DNA of 64,000 bases from contig NZ_JASVWB010000002.1 of assembly GCF_030287445.1 (NCBI RefSeq), positions 4,960,001-5,024,000 of the forward strand. Reading direction: 5' to 3'. The notes under the pieces were generated by a model. The model had not been told where the DNA came from. It did not search any database and saw only the letters and a program-made list of their open reading frames with translations. The position numbers were made by a program, and so were the translations under genes. Below are positions 48,951-60,429 of the stretch, piece after piece. The stretch's first letter is position 1. Each line of letters begins with the position of its first letter. This DNA is from Streptomyces sp. ALI-76-A. GTDB taxonomy: Bacteria > Actinomycetota > Actinomycetes > Streptomycetales > Streptomycetaceae.

Positions 48951-50075
48951 ATGACGAGCATCGGTGGTGCAGAGATGGTCGACTGGAATCTCGCGGTGGC
49001 GACCGCGACCCGGCTCGTACGGCCGGGACCCGACGTGAGCCGCGACGAGGCCCGGGCCGTCGTCGCGGAGCTGCGTCGGCACGCCAAGGCCTCGGAGGGA
49101 CACGTCCGGGGCTTCACTCGTTTGGGGACCGAGGGCGTCCACGACACTCCCGTACTCGTGGTCGACCGACCCGGCTGGGTGCGGGCGAACGTCGCCGGGT
49201 TCCGGGAGATCCTCAAGCCGCTGCTCGGCAAGATGCAGGAGCGGCGCGGCAGCAGTCCCGGTGGCGCGGTCCTCGGCGCCGTCGGCGGCAAGGTCACCGG
49301 CGTGGAACTCGGCATGCTGCTGTCGTTCCTGTCCTCCCGCGTCCTCGGCCAGTACGAGACCTTCGCCCCGGCCACGCGGGAACTGCCGGCGGGCGAGAAC
49401 GGCGGCGGCCGGCTGCTGCTGGTCGCTCCCAACATCGTGCACGTCGAGCGCGAACTCGACGTGCAGCCCCACGACTTCAGGCTGTGGGTGTGTCTGCACG
49501 AGGAGACGCACCGCACGCAGTTCACGGCCGTGCCCTGGCTGCGGGACCACCTGGAGGGCGAGATCCAGTCGTTCCTGGGGGAGACCGATGTCGACCCCAT
49601 GACCGTCCTGGAGCGGGTCCGGGAAGCCGCCCAGTCCCTCGCCGGAGGGCGTCCCGAGGGCGAGGAGGACGAGGGCGGCCGGTCCCTCGTGGAGATCGTG
49701 CAGACGCCCGCCCAGCGGGAGATCCTCGGCCGCCTCACCGCCGTCATGTCCCTCCTGGAGGGCCATGCCGACTTCGTGATGGACGGGGTCGGCCCGGAGG
49801 TCGTGCCGACCGTCGCCGAGATCCGCGAGAAGTTCCAGCAGCGTCGCGCCAAGGGCGCCTCCCGGCTGGACATGGCCCTGCGCAAACTGCTCGGCCTGGA
49901 CGCCAAGCTCCGGCAGTACCGCGACGGCGAGCGCTTCGTGAGCGCCGTCGTCGACCAGGTCGGCATGGACGGTTTCAACCGCGTGTGGACGTCCCCGAAC
50001 ACCCTCCCGACCAAGGCGGAGATCGCCAAACCGGCGGACTGGGTCGCGCGGGTGCACCGCAAGGCCGAGTCGTGA
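48951..50075 (+). CDS. Zinc-dependent metalloprotease-like protein (DUF2342 family)
   Basis: 374 aa. The HExxH motif is intact: FRLWVCLHEETHRTQFTAVP, and a downstream Glu/His in LEGHADFVMDGVG supplies the third ligand region. N-terminal VDWNLAVATATRLVRPGP and GKVTGVELGMLLSFLSSRVL are typical for the DUF2342 family, sometimes annotated as coenzyme F420-associated. It may be a cytosolic protease; the substrate is unknown. It is located just upstream of tilS in Streptomyces as here. Confidence 0.9.
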   Translation: MTSIGGAEMVDWNLAVATATRLVRPGPDVSRDEARAVVAELRRHAKASEGHVRGFTRLGTEGVHDTPVLVVDRPGWVRANVAGFREILKPLLGKMQERRGSSPGGAVLGAVGGKVTGVELGMLLSFLSSRVLGQYETFAPATRELPAGENGGGRLLLVAPNIVHVERELDVQPHDFRLWVCLHEETHRTQFTAVPWLRDHLEGEIQSFLGETDVDPMTVLERVREAAQSLAGGRPEGEEDEGGRSLVEIVQTPAQREILGRLTAVMSLLEGHADFVMDGVGPEVVPTVAEIREKFQQRRAKGASRLDMALRKLLGLDAKLRQYRDGERFVSAVVDQVGMDGFNRVWTSPNTLPTKAEIAKPADWVARVHRKAES

Positions 50076-50266
50076 ACCGGTGCCGGGGTCGTGGAACGAA
50101 TCCGGCCGACGGCAGGCGAACGCCCCTGTAATCACCCGTCCGAGGGACCGTGAGCGATGGGTAGGCGTGCAATGCTCGGGGAACGGCCCGGTTCTGTCAC
50201 CATCTACACACTCTGCGTGACCGAACCCGGGCTCACCCCCCGAAAACTTCATGAAGGGAACCGGAC

Positions 50267-51343
50267 ATGGGTCCCCATCCTGCGGTCGCGGCGATACGCC
50301 TGGCGGTCCGCCGCGTCCTCCACGACATCCTCACCGAGCACAGCCGTACGACCGGAGATCTCCGCGCCTCCGAAACCGCCCCGCACGCCCCCCCGCCCGC
50401 CTCTCCGCACGAGCGCCCGCCGAGGCCGCTCGTGCTCGTGGCGTGCTCCGGCGGCGCCGACTCCATGGCCCTCGCCTCCGCCCTGGCGTTCGAAGCCCCC
50501 AAGCTCGCCGTCCGCGCCGGCGGTGTCACCGTCGACCACGGGTTGCAGCCCGGCTCCGACCTGCGCGCCGACGAAGTCGTCCTGCGCCTGCGCGGACTCG
50601 GCCTGGACCCCGTCGAATCGACCGCCGTGACCGTCGGCCGCGGAGGCGGCCCGGAGGCAGCCGCCCGGGACGCCCGCTACGCCGCGCTCGACGCCGCCGC
50701 CGAACGCCACGGCGCCGCCGCGGTCCTGCTCGGGCACACCCGCGACGACCAGGCCGAGACCGTCCTGCTCGGCCTCGCCCGCGGCTCCGGCATCCGCTCC
50801 CTGTCCGGAATGGCGGCCGTCTCCGGCGGCCCGGGGGCCGCCCGGCGTTACCGCCGCCCGTTCCTCCAGCTCGACCGGCAGACCGCCCGCAAGGCCTGCA
50901 TGGCGCAGTCCCTCCCGGTGTGGGACGACCCGCACAACACCGACCCGGCGTACACCCGTTCCCGGCTGCGCCACGAGGGCCTGCCCGCCCTGGAGAAGGC
51001 GCTCGGCAAGGGCGTCGTGGAGGCGCTCGCCCGGACGGCCCAGCTCTCCCGCGACGACGCCGACGCCCTCGACGCCTGGGCCGGCCAGGCCGAAGCCTCG
51101 GTACGGGACGCGGCGGGCCTGCTGGAGTGCGCCAAGCTCTACGCGCTGCCGCCCGCCGTGCGCCGCCGTGTCCTGCGCCGCGCCGCCATCGAGGCCGGTG
51201 CGCCCGCGGGTTCGCTGTTCGCCCGGCACATCGAGGAAGTCGACCGGCTGATCACCGGCTGGCGCGGCCAGGGGGCCATCAATCTCCCGGGCAAGGTCGT
51301 CGCCCAGCGGCAGGGTGGCAGACTGGTGATTCGGCAAGGCTGA
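50267..51343 (+). CDS. tilS: tRNA(Ile)-lysidine synthetase
   Basis: 358 aa. The N-type ATP pyrophosphatase P-loop is [32 protein letters not shown] and [20 protein letters not shown] (TRDDQ.ET) follow. The C-terminal substrate-binding domain is short (ending [13 protein letters not shown]), as in actinobacterial TilS. It converts C34 of tRNA-Ile(CAU) to lysidine, essential for AUA reading. An operon with hpt and ftsH. Confidence 0.95.
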   Translation: MGPHPAVAAIRLAVRRVLHDILTEHSRTTGDLRASETAPHAPPPASPHERPPRPLVLVACSGGADSMALASALAFEAPKLAVRAGGVTVDHGLQPGSDLRADEVVLRLRGLGLDPVESTAVTVGRGGGPEAAARDARYAALDAAAERHGAAAVLLGHTRDDQAETVLLGLARGSGIRSLSGMAAVSGGPGAARRYRRPFLQLDRQTARKACMAQSLPVWDDPHNTDPAYTRSRLRHEGLPALEKALGKGVVEALARTAQLSRDDADALDAWAGQAEASVRDAAGLLECAKLYALPPAVRRRVLRRAAIEAGAPAGSLFARHIEEVDRLITGWRGQGAINLPGKVVAQRQGGRLVIRQG

Positions 51344-51402
51344 ATCCCGACCTCTCCGTGCACCTCGAAGGGGCAGGGCAGCCGGTTGGACGACCGAAAG
51401 TG

Positions 51403-51963
51403 ATGCGGGTGGACGCGAAAGACATGGGTGCCGACCTCAAGTCGGTGCTCATCACCAAGGAAGAGATCGACGCGAAGCTGGCCGAGCTGGCCGCGAAGAT
51501 CGACGCGGAGTACGCGGACAAGGATCTGCTGATCGTCGGCGTCCTCAAGGGCGCGGTGATGGTCATGGCCGACCTCGCCCGGGCGCTGTCCACCCCCGTC
51601 ACCATGGACTGGATGGCCGTGTCCTCGTACGGGGCGGGCACCCAGTCCTCCGGTGTGGTGCGGATCCTCAAGGACCTGGACACCGACATCAAGGGCAAGC
51701 ACGTCCTGATCGTCGAGGACATCATCGACTCCGGCCTGACCCTGTCCTGGCTGATCTCCAACCTCGGCTCGCGCGAGCCCGCCTCCCTCAAGGTGTGCAC
51801 GCTGCTGCGCAAGCCCGAGGCCGCCAAGGTCGCCATCGACGTGGAATGGGTCGGCTTCGACATCCCCAACGAGTTCGTCGTGGGCTACGGCCTCGACTAC
51901 GCCGAGAAGTACCGCAACCTCCCGTTCGTGGGTACTCTCGCGCCCCACGTCTACGGCGGCTGA
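51403..51963 (+). CDS. hpt: Hypoxanthine phosphoribosyltransferase
   Basis: 186 aa from the ATG at 51403 (GTG at 51400 also possible). The PRPP-binding motif is [17 protein letters not shown]; flexible loop region [20 protein letters not shown], and [18 protein letters not shown] at the N-terminal core. It salvages hypoxanthine and guanine to IMP and GMP. It follows tilS by about 60 bases and precedes ftsH, a conserved bacterial order. Confidence 0.95.
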   Translation: MRVDAKDMGADLKSVLITKEEIDAKLAELAAKIDAEYADKDLLIVGVLKGAVMVMADLARALSTPVTMDWMAVSSYGAGTQSSGVVRILKDLDTDIKGKHVLIVEDIIDSGLTLSWLISNLGSREPASLKVCTLLRKPEAAKVAIDVEWVGFDIPNEFVVGYGLDYAEKYRNLPFVGTLAPHVYGG

Positions 51964-52147
51964 GCCAGACGGCCCAAGCCCTGTAGGACGATCGGGAACC
52001 CCAGCGGGTTTCGTTCCGTTGGAGCATGCAGACGGGTTCCCCAGCCCTTCCGTGCGGCTTCGGTCCACGATGCTGGGGTACCGTCAGAAGAACTGTCTTA
52101 TCAAACTCACTATGGCAGGAGGGACGGGGCGGCACCGCTCCGTATGG

Positions 52148-54187
<2,040 letters not shown>

Positions 54188-54225
54188 CTCCTCGGGTCCC
54201 GGTGACTTCACCGTGGCCCGGAATG

Positions 54226-54267
54226 AACGCCGCGCCCCCCAGGTTCTAGCCTGGGGGGCGCGGCGTT
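54226..54267 (+). terminator. Strong terminator after ftsH
   Basis: Perfect 18-base inverted repeat (54226-54243 and 54250-54267; arms start AACGCCGCGCCCC) around the loop TTCTAG, 39 bases after the ftsH stop. The right arm ends GGCGTTTG. A GC-rich stem of this length is a convincing transcription terminator and separates ftsH from folE. Confidence 0.85.
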
Positions 54268-54326
54268 TGCATACCCGCAGGAGGCGCGCGGTCCACGCGC
54301 GTGCAGGCACAGGAACGAGGCATCAG

Positions 54327-54932
54327 ATGACCGACCCCGTGACGCTGGACAGCGAGGGCTCCGTCGGTGAGTTCGATGAGAAGCGCGCCGAGAACGCCGT
54401 CCGCGAACTGCTGATCGCGGTCGGCGAGGACCCCGACCGTCAGGGGCTCAGGGAGACGCCGGCGCGGGTGGCGCGGGCGTACAGGGAGATTTTCGCGGGG
54501 CTGTGGCAGCAGCCCGAGGACGTACTGACCACGACGTTCGACATAGGGCACGACGAGATGGTGCTCGTGAAGGACATCGAGGTGTACAGCACCTGTGAGC
54601 ACCATCTGGTGCCGTTCAGGGGCGTGGCCCACGTCGGGTACATCCCGTCCACCACGGGGAAGATCACCGGTCTGTCGAAGCTGGCCCGGCTGGTGGACGT
54701 CTACGCCCGCCGTCCGCAGGTGCAGGAACGACTCACCACGCAGATCGCGGACTCCCTGATGGAGATCCTGGAGCCGCGCGGCGTGATCGTCGTCATCGAG
54801 TGCGAGCACATGTGCATGTCGATGCGCGGCATCCGCAAGCCCGGCGCCAAGACCCTGACGTCGGCCGTGCGGGGGCAGCTGAGGGACGCGGCGACGCGCA
54901 ACGAGGCGATGAGCCTCATCATGGCCCGCTGA
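54327..54932 (+). CDS. folE: GTP cyclohydrolase I
   Basis: 201 aa. Zinc and catalytic motifs: [20 protein letters not shown] (C..HH), [17 protein letters not shown], and [20 protein letters not shown]. It makes 7,8-dihydroneopterin triphosphate, the first step of folate synthesis. ATG at 54327. The remaining folate genes (folP, folB, folK) lie close by but on the opposite strand, so folE is transcribed separately here. Confidence 0.95.
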   Translation: MTDPVTLDSEGSVGEFDEKRAENAVRELLIAVGEDPDRQGLRETPARVARAYREIFAGLWQQPEDVLTTTFDIGHDEMVLVKDIEVYSTCEHHLVPFRGVAHVGYIPSTTGKITGLSKLARLVDVYARRPQVQERLTTQIADSLMEILEPRGVIVVIECEHMCMSMRGIRKPGAKTLTSAVRGQLRDAATRNEAMSLIMAR

Positions 54933-54983
54933 GCGACCGGTCTGAGCGACCCGGCCGAGCGGCGCCGCCGAACACCCGGCGGG

Positions 54984-55472
54984 TCACGCCGCCGAGGCCG
55001 CCCCGGTGCTGTGGTCGTCGTCGTCCTCCGGGAGCTTGCACACGCGCTCCAGGAAGATGGCGGCCGCTATGACGGCGATGCCCGCGAGGACCGAGAAGCC
55101 GGCGTAGATCGCCTGGTCGCGGCGGGCGGGGATGTCGAGGGACTCCAGCAGGAAGACACCGGCGCCGCCGTACATGCCCGAGACCAGGGCGGCGACCAGG
55201 GCGCTCGACTGCCCGAAGACGACCGCGCGGGCCGCCATCAGCGGGTCCACGCCCTTGGCCTCGGGGCGGCGCTCACGCTGGGCCTTGAGGCGGGCACGGA
55301 TCGACAGCGCCGTGGACAGCAGCACGGCGGCGATCAGGGCGAGGACGACGGGGGCGGCCAGGGGCACGCTGGGCAGGGTCCCGACGGAGTTCCACAGGCG
55401 GGCGCCCGCCCAGGACAGGATCCCGGCGACGGCGAAGACGCCGACCAGCACCCTGATACGCAGCTCTCTCAC
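54984..55472 (-). CDS. DUF3180 membrane protein
   Basis: 162 aa with four membrane segments: VLVGVFAVAGILSWAGARLW, VPLAAPVVLALIAAVLLSTA, AVVFGQSSALVAALVSGMYG (with GGAGVFLLESL) and YAGFSVLAGIAVIAAAIFLE. The loop RARLKAQRERRPEAKGVDPL is conserved in DUF3180, an actinobacterial family consistently found after folK. Function unknown. It ends the leftward folP-NTF2-folB-folK-DUF3180 row. Confidence 0.85.
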   Translation of the reverse strand: MRELRIRVLVGVFAVAGILSWAGARLWNSVGTLPSVPLAAPVVLALIAAVLLSTALSIRARLKAQRERRPEAKGVDPLMAARAVVFGQSSALVAALVSGMYGGAGVFLLESLDIPARRDQAIYAGFSVLAGIAVIAAAIFLERVCKLPEDDDDHSTGAASAA

Positions 55473-55530
55473 GGTGTCCCTTCAGCTCCCCCGACGTCTC
55501 ACGGACTGTGGCCGTCCTTGACCTTAACGG

Positions 55531-56139
55531 CTATTCGGGCAGCCGGAGTTCCAGGTCCTTGCGCGGCTCCACACCGTCATGGGTGACGGTGTCGAGGAGA
55601 TCGGCCACCGCGCCGCGCCCGGGCAACTGGGCTTCGGGCTCCACATCACGCCAGGGCGCCAGCACGAACGCCCGTTCGTGGGCGCGCGGGTGGGGGAGGG
55701 TGAGCTGCGGGTCGTCGGTGACGACGTCGGCGTAGGCGACGATGTCGACGTCCAGGGTGCGGGCGCCCCAGCGTTCCTCCCGGACGCGGTGGAAGGCCTC
55801 CTCGACGGCGTGCGCCCGCTCCAGGAGGGAGGACGGGGGCAGAGTCGTCTTCAGGACCACGACCGCGTTGAAGTACGAGGGCTGGGTGCCCGGCTGAACG
55901 CCCCAGGGCTCCGTCTCGTACACCGGGGACACCGCCTTCACGCGGACGCCCGGGGTGTCCTCCAGGGCGTCGACGGCGCCCTGGAGGGTCTCCAGGCGGT
56001 TGCCGAGGTTGGAGCCGAGGGAGATCACGGCCCGCTGGGGGTTGTGCAGGGTGGTGTCGGCGGCGTCGACCTTCTCGACGACGGAGGCGGGTACCGGCTG
56101 GACGGTCGGGTCGCGGTGACCCTCGAAGAACGCGGTCAT
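55531..56139 (-). CDS. folK: 2-amino-4-hydroxy-6-hydroxymethyldihydropteridine diphosphokinase
   Basis: 202 aa; the ATG at 56139 overlaps the folB stop by four bases. HPPK motifs: VISLGSNLGNRLETLQGAVD, AVSPVYETEPWGVQPG, RWGARTLDVDIVAYADVV (R...DxD) and LPHPRAHERAFVLAPW. It transfers pyrophosphate from ATP to the pterin. The first ~35 residues (to PQRAV) are an extra leader seen in streptomycete FolK. Confidence 0.95.
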   Translation of the reverse strand: MTAFFEGHRDPTVQPVPASVVEKVDAADTTLHNPQRAVISLGSNLGNRLETLQGAVDALEDTPGVRVKAVSPVYETEPWGVQPGTQPSYFNAVVVLKTTLPPSSLLERAHAVEEAFHRVREERWGARTLDVDIVAYADVVTDDPQLTLPHPRAHERAFVLAPWRDVEPEAQLPGRGAVADLLDTVTHDGVEPRKDLELRLPE

Positions 56140-56495
56140 ACTCGGCTCCGGGTGATGGTGACGGTCACGTCGTCGAAGGGGACGGTGATCGGCGCGTCCG
56201 GCTTGTGGACGCGGACCTCGACCTCCCGCACCACCTCGTGCTTGAGGCAGACCTGGGCGATGCGCTCGGCGAGCGTCTCGATGAGGTTCACGGGCTCGCC
56301 CTGGACGACGGCCACGACATCCTCCGCCACGATGCCGTAGTGCACCGTCTTCGTCAGGTCGTCGTCGGCGGCGGCCGGCCGGGTGTCCAGCCCCAGGACG
56401 AGGTCCACGAGGAAGGTCTGGCCCTCCTCGCGCTCCTTGGGGAACACACCGTGGTGCCCACGGGCCTTCAGGCCGCGCAGCGCGACACGATCCAC
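56136..56495 (-). CDS. folB: Dihydroneopterin aldolase
   Basis: 119 aa from a GTG at 56495 with AGGAG eight bases upstream (a GTG at 56504 would overlap that site). Motifs: LRGLKARGHHGVFPKEREEG, VHYGIVAEDVVAVVQGEPVN, LIETLAERIAQVCL and VRVHKPDAPITVPFDDVTVT. It cleaves dihydroneopterin to the HPPK substrate. Coupled to folK by ATGA overlap. Confidence 0.95.
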   Translation of the reverse strand: MDRVALRGLKARGHHGVFPKEREEGQTFLVDLVLGLDTRPAAADDDLTKTVHYGIVAEDVVAVVQGEPVNLIETLAERIAQVCLKHEVVREVEVRVHKPDAPITVPFDDVTVTITRSRV

Positions 56496-56815
56496 GCGAA
56501 TCACTCCTGCAATCGTCGGTCACGGCCGGTCCGTACCGTGTGCGGGCGGCACACCGGCCTCGAATCGAATCTACCCGCGAGCACGGACAGGGCCGGGCCA
56601 CGGGGGCCGCGGGTCCCCGCCGGGGCCCGGAGGTTCATCGTGCGTTTCCCCCGGGGAACCCGGCGGCTCACGGGCTGGTAGCCGCCCCTACCCGGGGGTA
56701 GGTGATTCCAACCACTTGTTGGTCCCTGCGGGCGGTTCCGGGAGCGTGCGCGGGCCTTCCCGGGTGGCTCCCGGGGGCCCGGTCGCCCGGCCGGTCCTGT
56801 GGTCCGCGTACCCCC
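56496..56815. other. Gap between folB and the NTF2-like gene, with hairpins
   Basis: About 320 bases with no gene. GGCGGCT/AGCCGCC pair across an 11-base loop (56662-56686), directly followed by CCTACCC/GGGTAGG (56687-56702). They lie downstream of the leftward NTF2-like gene and may terminate it. The folB promoter should be near 56,520-56,600. Confidence 0.4.
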
Positions 56816-57319
56816 TCAGGCGGGGGTGTCGTCGCTCTCGTCCTCGTCCGTCTCGGCCAGAACGGGGGAGGCGTGGTGGGACCAGAGCTTCCAGCCCTCG
56901 GCCGTGCGGCGGAACACGTTCGTGGCGACCACCAGCTGGCCGACGAGCGGACCGAGCTCGTCGCCGCCCTCGGGGGCGGGACCGCCGCTGAGGATGTTCT
57001 CGGTGCAGGTCACCAGCGCCGTGTCGCCGGTGACCGAGACATGCACGTCGGTGAGGAAGAACTGGATGTAGTCGGTGTTCGCCATGATCAGGGCGTACGA
57101 CCTGAGGACCTCGCCCCGGCCGTTGAGCACGGGCCAGCCCGGGTGCACGCAGGAGATCACCCCGGCGTCGGCGGGGTCGTGGTACGTCTCGTCGACGCCC
57201 AGGTCGGCCGGGGTGAGCCAGAGCGAAGACAGCACCTCGAAGTCGCCGCGTTCCATGGCCTCGTAGTAGGTCGTGTTGGCGAGTTCGACCTCTGCCACGT
57301 CGGTGTGCGGGGCGCTCAC
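56816..57319 (-). CDS. NTF2-like (SnoaL-type) protein coupled to folP
   Basis: 167 aa from a GTG at 57319 overlapping the folP stop by four bases. Single NTF2-like domain: DVAEVELANTTYYEAMERGD, VISCVHPGWPVLNGRGEVLR, SYALIMANTDYIQFFLTDVH, VTCTENILSG, VFRRTAEGWKLWSHHASPVL, then an acidic tail (AETDEDESDDTPA). This family includes cyclases and isomerases as well as regulatory domains. Its constant place after folP in streptomycetes suggests a pterin-related role, but nothing is proven. Confidence 0.85.
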   Translation of the reverse strand: MSAPHTDVAEVELANTTYYEAMERGDFEVLSSLWLTPADLGVDETYHDPADAGVISCVHPGWPVLNGRGEVLRSYALIMANTDYIQFFLTDVHVSVTGDTALVTCTENILSGGPAPEGGDELGPLVGQLVVATNVFRRTAEGWKLWSHHASPVLAETDEDESDDTPA

Positions 57320-58206
57320 CGGGCTCCTTCCGCGCGGGTGCCTGCCACGCGTGCCTCTTCCACGGCGCGCGCGACGCGGACCGCGTCCGCCGTGGCGCGC
57401 ACCTCGTGGACGCGCACCGCCCACGCGCCGGCGTGCGCCGCGAGCGCCGAGACGGCGGCCGTGGCGGCGTCCCGCTCGCGCGCGGGCGGCGGGGCGGCCT
57501 GCGGGCCGGCCAGGACACGGCCCAGGAAGCGCTTGCGGGAGGCCGCGACGAGCACCGGGCGGCCGAGGCCGAGCAGGCGGTCCAGGTGGGCGAGCAGGGT
57601 GAGGTCGTGCTCGGCGTTCTTGGAGAAGCCGAGTCCCGGGTCGACGACGACACGGTCGGGGGCGATGCCGCCGTCCAGGACGGCCCGCACGCGCGCGTGC
57701 AGTTCGTCGACGACCTCGGTGACGACGTCGTCATAGACGCCCTGGACGTTGCCGCCCGCCAGGAAGCCACGCCAGTGCATGACGACGAAGGGGGCCCCGG
57801 TCTCCGCGACGACCGGGATCATCGCGGGGTCGGCGAGGCCGCCGCTGACGTCGTTGACGAGGACGGCACCGGCGGCGAGGGCCTGTTCGGCGACGGAGGC
57901 GCGCATGGTGTCGACCGAGACCGTGACGCCTTCGGAGGCCAGGCCGCGGACGACCGGGATGACGCGCTTGAGCTCCTCCGCCTCGTCGACACGGGAGGCG
58001 CCGGGGCGGGTGGACTCACCGCCGACGTCGACCAGGTCCGCGCCCTCGGTGACCAGGTCCAGGCCGTGCTTGACGGCGGCCACGGTGTCGAAGAAGCGGC
58101 CGCCGTCGGAGAAGGAATCGGGGGTCACGTTCACGACCCCCATGACCGCGCAGCGGTCCCATTCGGGAAGGCCCGCGACGCGCCCGCGTCCGCTCTGCTT
58201 GCTCAT
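57316..58206 (-). CDS. folP: Dihydropteroate synthase
   Basis: 296 aa from the ATG at 58206. DHPS signatures: VMGVVNVTPDSFSDGGRFFD, GADLVDVGGESTRPGASRVD, VDPGLGFSKNAEHDLTLLAH, LVAASRKRFLGRVLAG (SRK) and AVRVHEVRATADAVRVA. It condenses p-aminobenzoate with the pterin pyrophosphate; the target of sulfonamides. First gene of the leftward folate row. Confidence 0.96.
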   Translation of the reverse strand: MSKQSGRGRVAGLPEWDRCAVMGVVNVTPDSFSDGGRFFDTVAAVKHGLDLVTEGADLVDVGGESTRPGASRVDEAEELKRVIPVVRGLASEGVTVSVDTMRASVAEQALAAGAVLVNDVSGGLADPAMIPVVAETGAPFVVMHWRGFLAGGNVQGVYDDVVTEVVDELHARVRAVLDGGIAPDRVVVDPGLGFSKNAEHDLTLLAHLDRLLGLGRPVLVAASRKRFLGRVLAGPQAAPPPARERDAATAAVSALAAHAGAWAVRVHEVRATADAVRVARAVEEARVAGTRAEGAR

Positions 58207-58388
58207 ACGTTCAGCGTAGGCCCCGGGCGGGGGCGCGGGGCTCGGGGCCCGGCCGAAGCGGCGATCCACCGAGGAGGCCCGAGCGGAGGCCCCCGGAGCT
58301 GGAGGAGGGGCGGGGCCTCCGCTCGGGCCAGGGCTTCGGCTCAAGCCGGTCTCGGTGGGCGCGGTCCGCGGACCTCGGCGCGTTCCGG

Positions 58389-60224
58389 TCACGCCGCGCG
58401 GACGTTCCCTTCCGTCGGTGCGTGCGCACACGCGCGTGCGGGGGCCGTACGGCGCCGGAGGAAGCGCGGCAGCGGGAGGCCCAGGCTGACGAAGCCCTCC
58501 GCCTGCAGGGCGGCGAGGCCGATGCGCGGCAGGTCGCCCGAGGCCCGGTAGACGACGAAGCGCGGCTCCCAGCGGGGCCGGAACTTCGCGTTGAAGCGGT
58601 ACAGGGACTCGATCTGGAACCAGCGGGACAGGAACACCAACAGGCCGCGCCAGACGCGCAGTACGGGGCCCGCGCCGATCTTCTCGCCGCGCGCCAGTGC
58701 CGAGCGGAACATCGCGAAGTTGAGCGACACGCGGGTGACCTCCAGGCGGGGGGCTGCCTGGAGCGCGGCCACGATCAGCAGCTCGTTCATGCCCGGGTCG
58801 GCCGAGCGGTCGCGGCGCATCAGGTCCAGCGAGGCGCCGTCCGTCCCCCATGGCACGAAGTGCAGGATCGCCTTCAGGTCGCCGTACGGCCCCGGCCGGT
58901 CGTCCCGCCGGTGGGCGGTGGCGACGAGGCAGTCGCCGTCGGCCGGGTCGCCGATGCGGCCCAGCGCCATGGAGAAGCCGCGTTCGGTGTCGGTGCCGCG
59001 CCAGTCGTCGGCAGCACGGCGGATCCGCTCCAGCTCGGCCTCCCCGACGTCACGGACGCGTCGTACCCGGGTCTCGTAACCGGCCCGCTCGATGCGCTTG
59101 ACCATCTGGCGCACGTTGCGCATCGCGCGGCCGGCGAGCGAGAAATCCGCGACGTCCACCACCGCCTCGTCGCCCAGTTCGAGGGCGTCCAGGCCGGTCT
59201 CGCGGGTCCAGACCTCGCCGCCGGTCTCGGAGCAGCCCATGACGGCGGGCGTCCACGAGTGGGCCCGTGCCTCGTCCATGAAGCGCTCGATGGCGCCCGG
59301 CCAGGCCTCCACGTCACCGATCGGGTCGCCGCTGGCGAGCATCACGCCGGACACGACCCGGTAGGTCACCGCCGCCTTCCCGCTGGGCGAGAAGACGACG
59401 GCCTTGTCACGGCGCAGCGCGAAGTGGCCGAGGGAGTCGCGGCCGCCGTGCCGGTCCAGCAGGGCGCGCAGGCGGGCCTCGTCCTCCTCGGTGAGGCGCG
59501 CGGCGGGGTGTTCGGGCCGCAGGGCGAAGTAGATCGTCGTGACGGCGGTGAGCAGGCCGAGGGCGCCCAGGGACACGGCGACCGTCCAGGACGTGTCGCC
59601 CCGGTAGTCGACCGGACCCTCGAAGCCGAACAGGCCGTACAGGACGTGCGTGAGGCGATCGGCCAGGCTGGGGTGGCCGATCACATGGTTCGGGTGGACG
59701 CTGACGACGACCAGCCCGAGAGCGAGGGAACCGGCGCCCATGAGGACGAAGTTGGCGAGCGCGCGCCAACGGCCGCGCGGGTCGGGCAGGGCCGCGAACT
59801 GGTCACGGTGACGCAGCAGGGGCGCGAGCAGCGCGAGGGTGATGAGCACCCCCACCAGGGAGTGCCGGTACGTGAACTGAGCCACCGCGCCGGCCGGCAG
59901 CAACACCACGGCCGCGCGCCACGCCCGGCGCTTGTGGCGCTTGAGCCCGTGGGCGAGCAGCAGCAACAGGACGCCGACGCTGAGCGAGAGGGCCGCCGCG
60001 AACGGGCCGAGCGCGCCGGGCAGTACCTCCGCCAGGGTGTGCATACGGCTGTGCCGGAAGCGCGGGAAGACGCCCGCGGCGATGTCCAGCAGGCCCACGA
60101 GGGCACACGCTGTGCCGACGAGGGCGGGTACGGCTTCGGGGCGCGGGCCACGGAGTACGCGCCCCACCCGGTGTGACCGGGCCGGAACCGCACCCGGAGT
60201 GTCCTCATCTGTCCTGACAGGCAT
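58389..60224 (-). CDS. MprF-like membrane protein with lysyltransferase (DUF2156) domain
   Basis: 611 aa. Residues ~30-250 hold six or seven membrane helices (ALVGTACALVGLLDIAAGVF, AAALSLSVGVLLLLLAHGL, LVGVLITLALLAPLLR ...). The C-terminal half is a DUF2156/MprF-type tandem GNAT domain: RDKAVVFSPSGKAAVTYRVV, GVMLASGDPIGDVEAWPGAI, FSMALGRIGDPADGDCLVAT, SLDLMRRDRSADPGMNELLI, VSLNFAMFRS. Such proteins transfer amino acids from aminoacyl-tRNA to phosphatidylglycerol; in actinobacteria some are fused to LysX. Here no tRNA synthetase is fused. Lipid target and amino acid are inference. Confidence 0.85.
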   Translation of the reverse strand: MPVRTDEDTPGAVPARSHRVGRVLRGPRPEAVPALVGTACALVGLLDIAAGVFPRFRHSRMHTLAEVLPGALGPFAAALSLSVGVLLLLLAHGLKRHKRRAWRAAVVLLPAGAVAQFTYRHSLVGVLITLALLAPLLRHRDQFAALPDPRGRWRALANFVLMGAGSLALGLVVVSVHPNHVIGHPSLADRLTHVLYGLFGFEGPVDYRGDTSWTVAVSLGALGLLTAVTTIYFALRPEHPAARLTEEDEARLRALLDRHGGRDSLGHFALRRDKAVVFSPSGKAAVTYRVVSGVMLASGDPIGDVEAWPGAIERFMDEARAHSWTPAVMGCSETGGEVWTRETGLDALELGDEAVVDVADFSLAGRAMRNVRQMVKRIERAGYETRVRRVRDVGEAELERIRRAADDWRGTDTERGFSMALGRIGDPADGDCLVATAHRRDDRPGPYGDLKAILHFVPWGTDGASLDLMRRDRSADPGMNELLIVAALQAAPRLEVTRVSLNFAMFRSALARGEKIGAGPVLRVWRGLLVFLSRWFQIESLYRFNAKFRPRWEPRFVVYRASGDLPRIGLAALQAEGFVSLGLPLPRFLRRRTAPARACAHAPTEGNVRAA

Positions 60225-60429
60225 CGCATCCCGTGGTTCCGCGAGAGAGCTTGGATCCGGTGCCTATTCGGGCATCCGGCGACATTGCGCCCTCTAGGAC
60301 GGTGTCTTGAGGGGAGAGGTTCACCTCATGTCTCCCAAGGCGGTCCCAAGGCCGGGGAAAGGGGACGCGACCCATGAGTGCCGAGTTCCGTGCCCCCGGT
60401 GATTCCTGATGACATGTGAAGGTCGCGAG

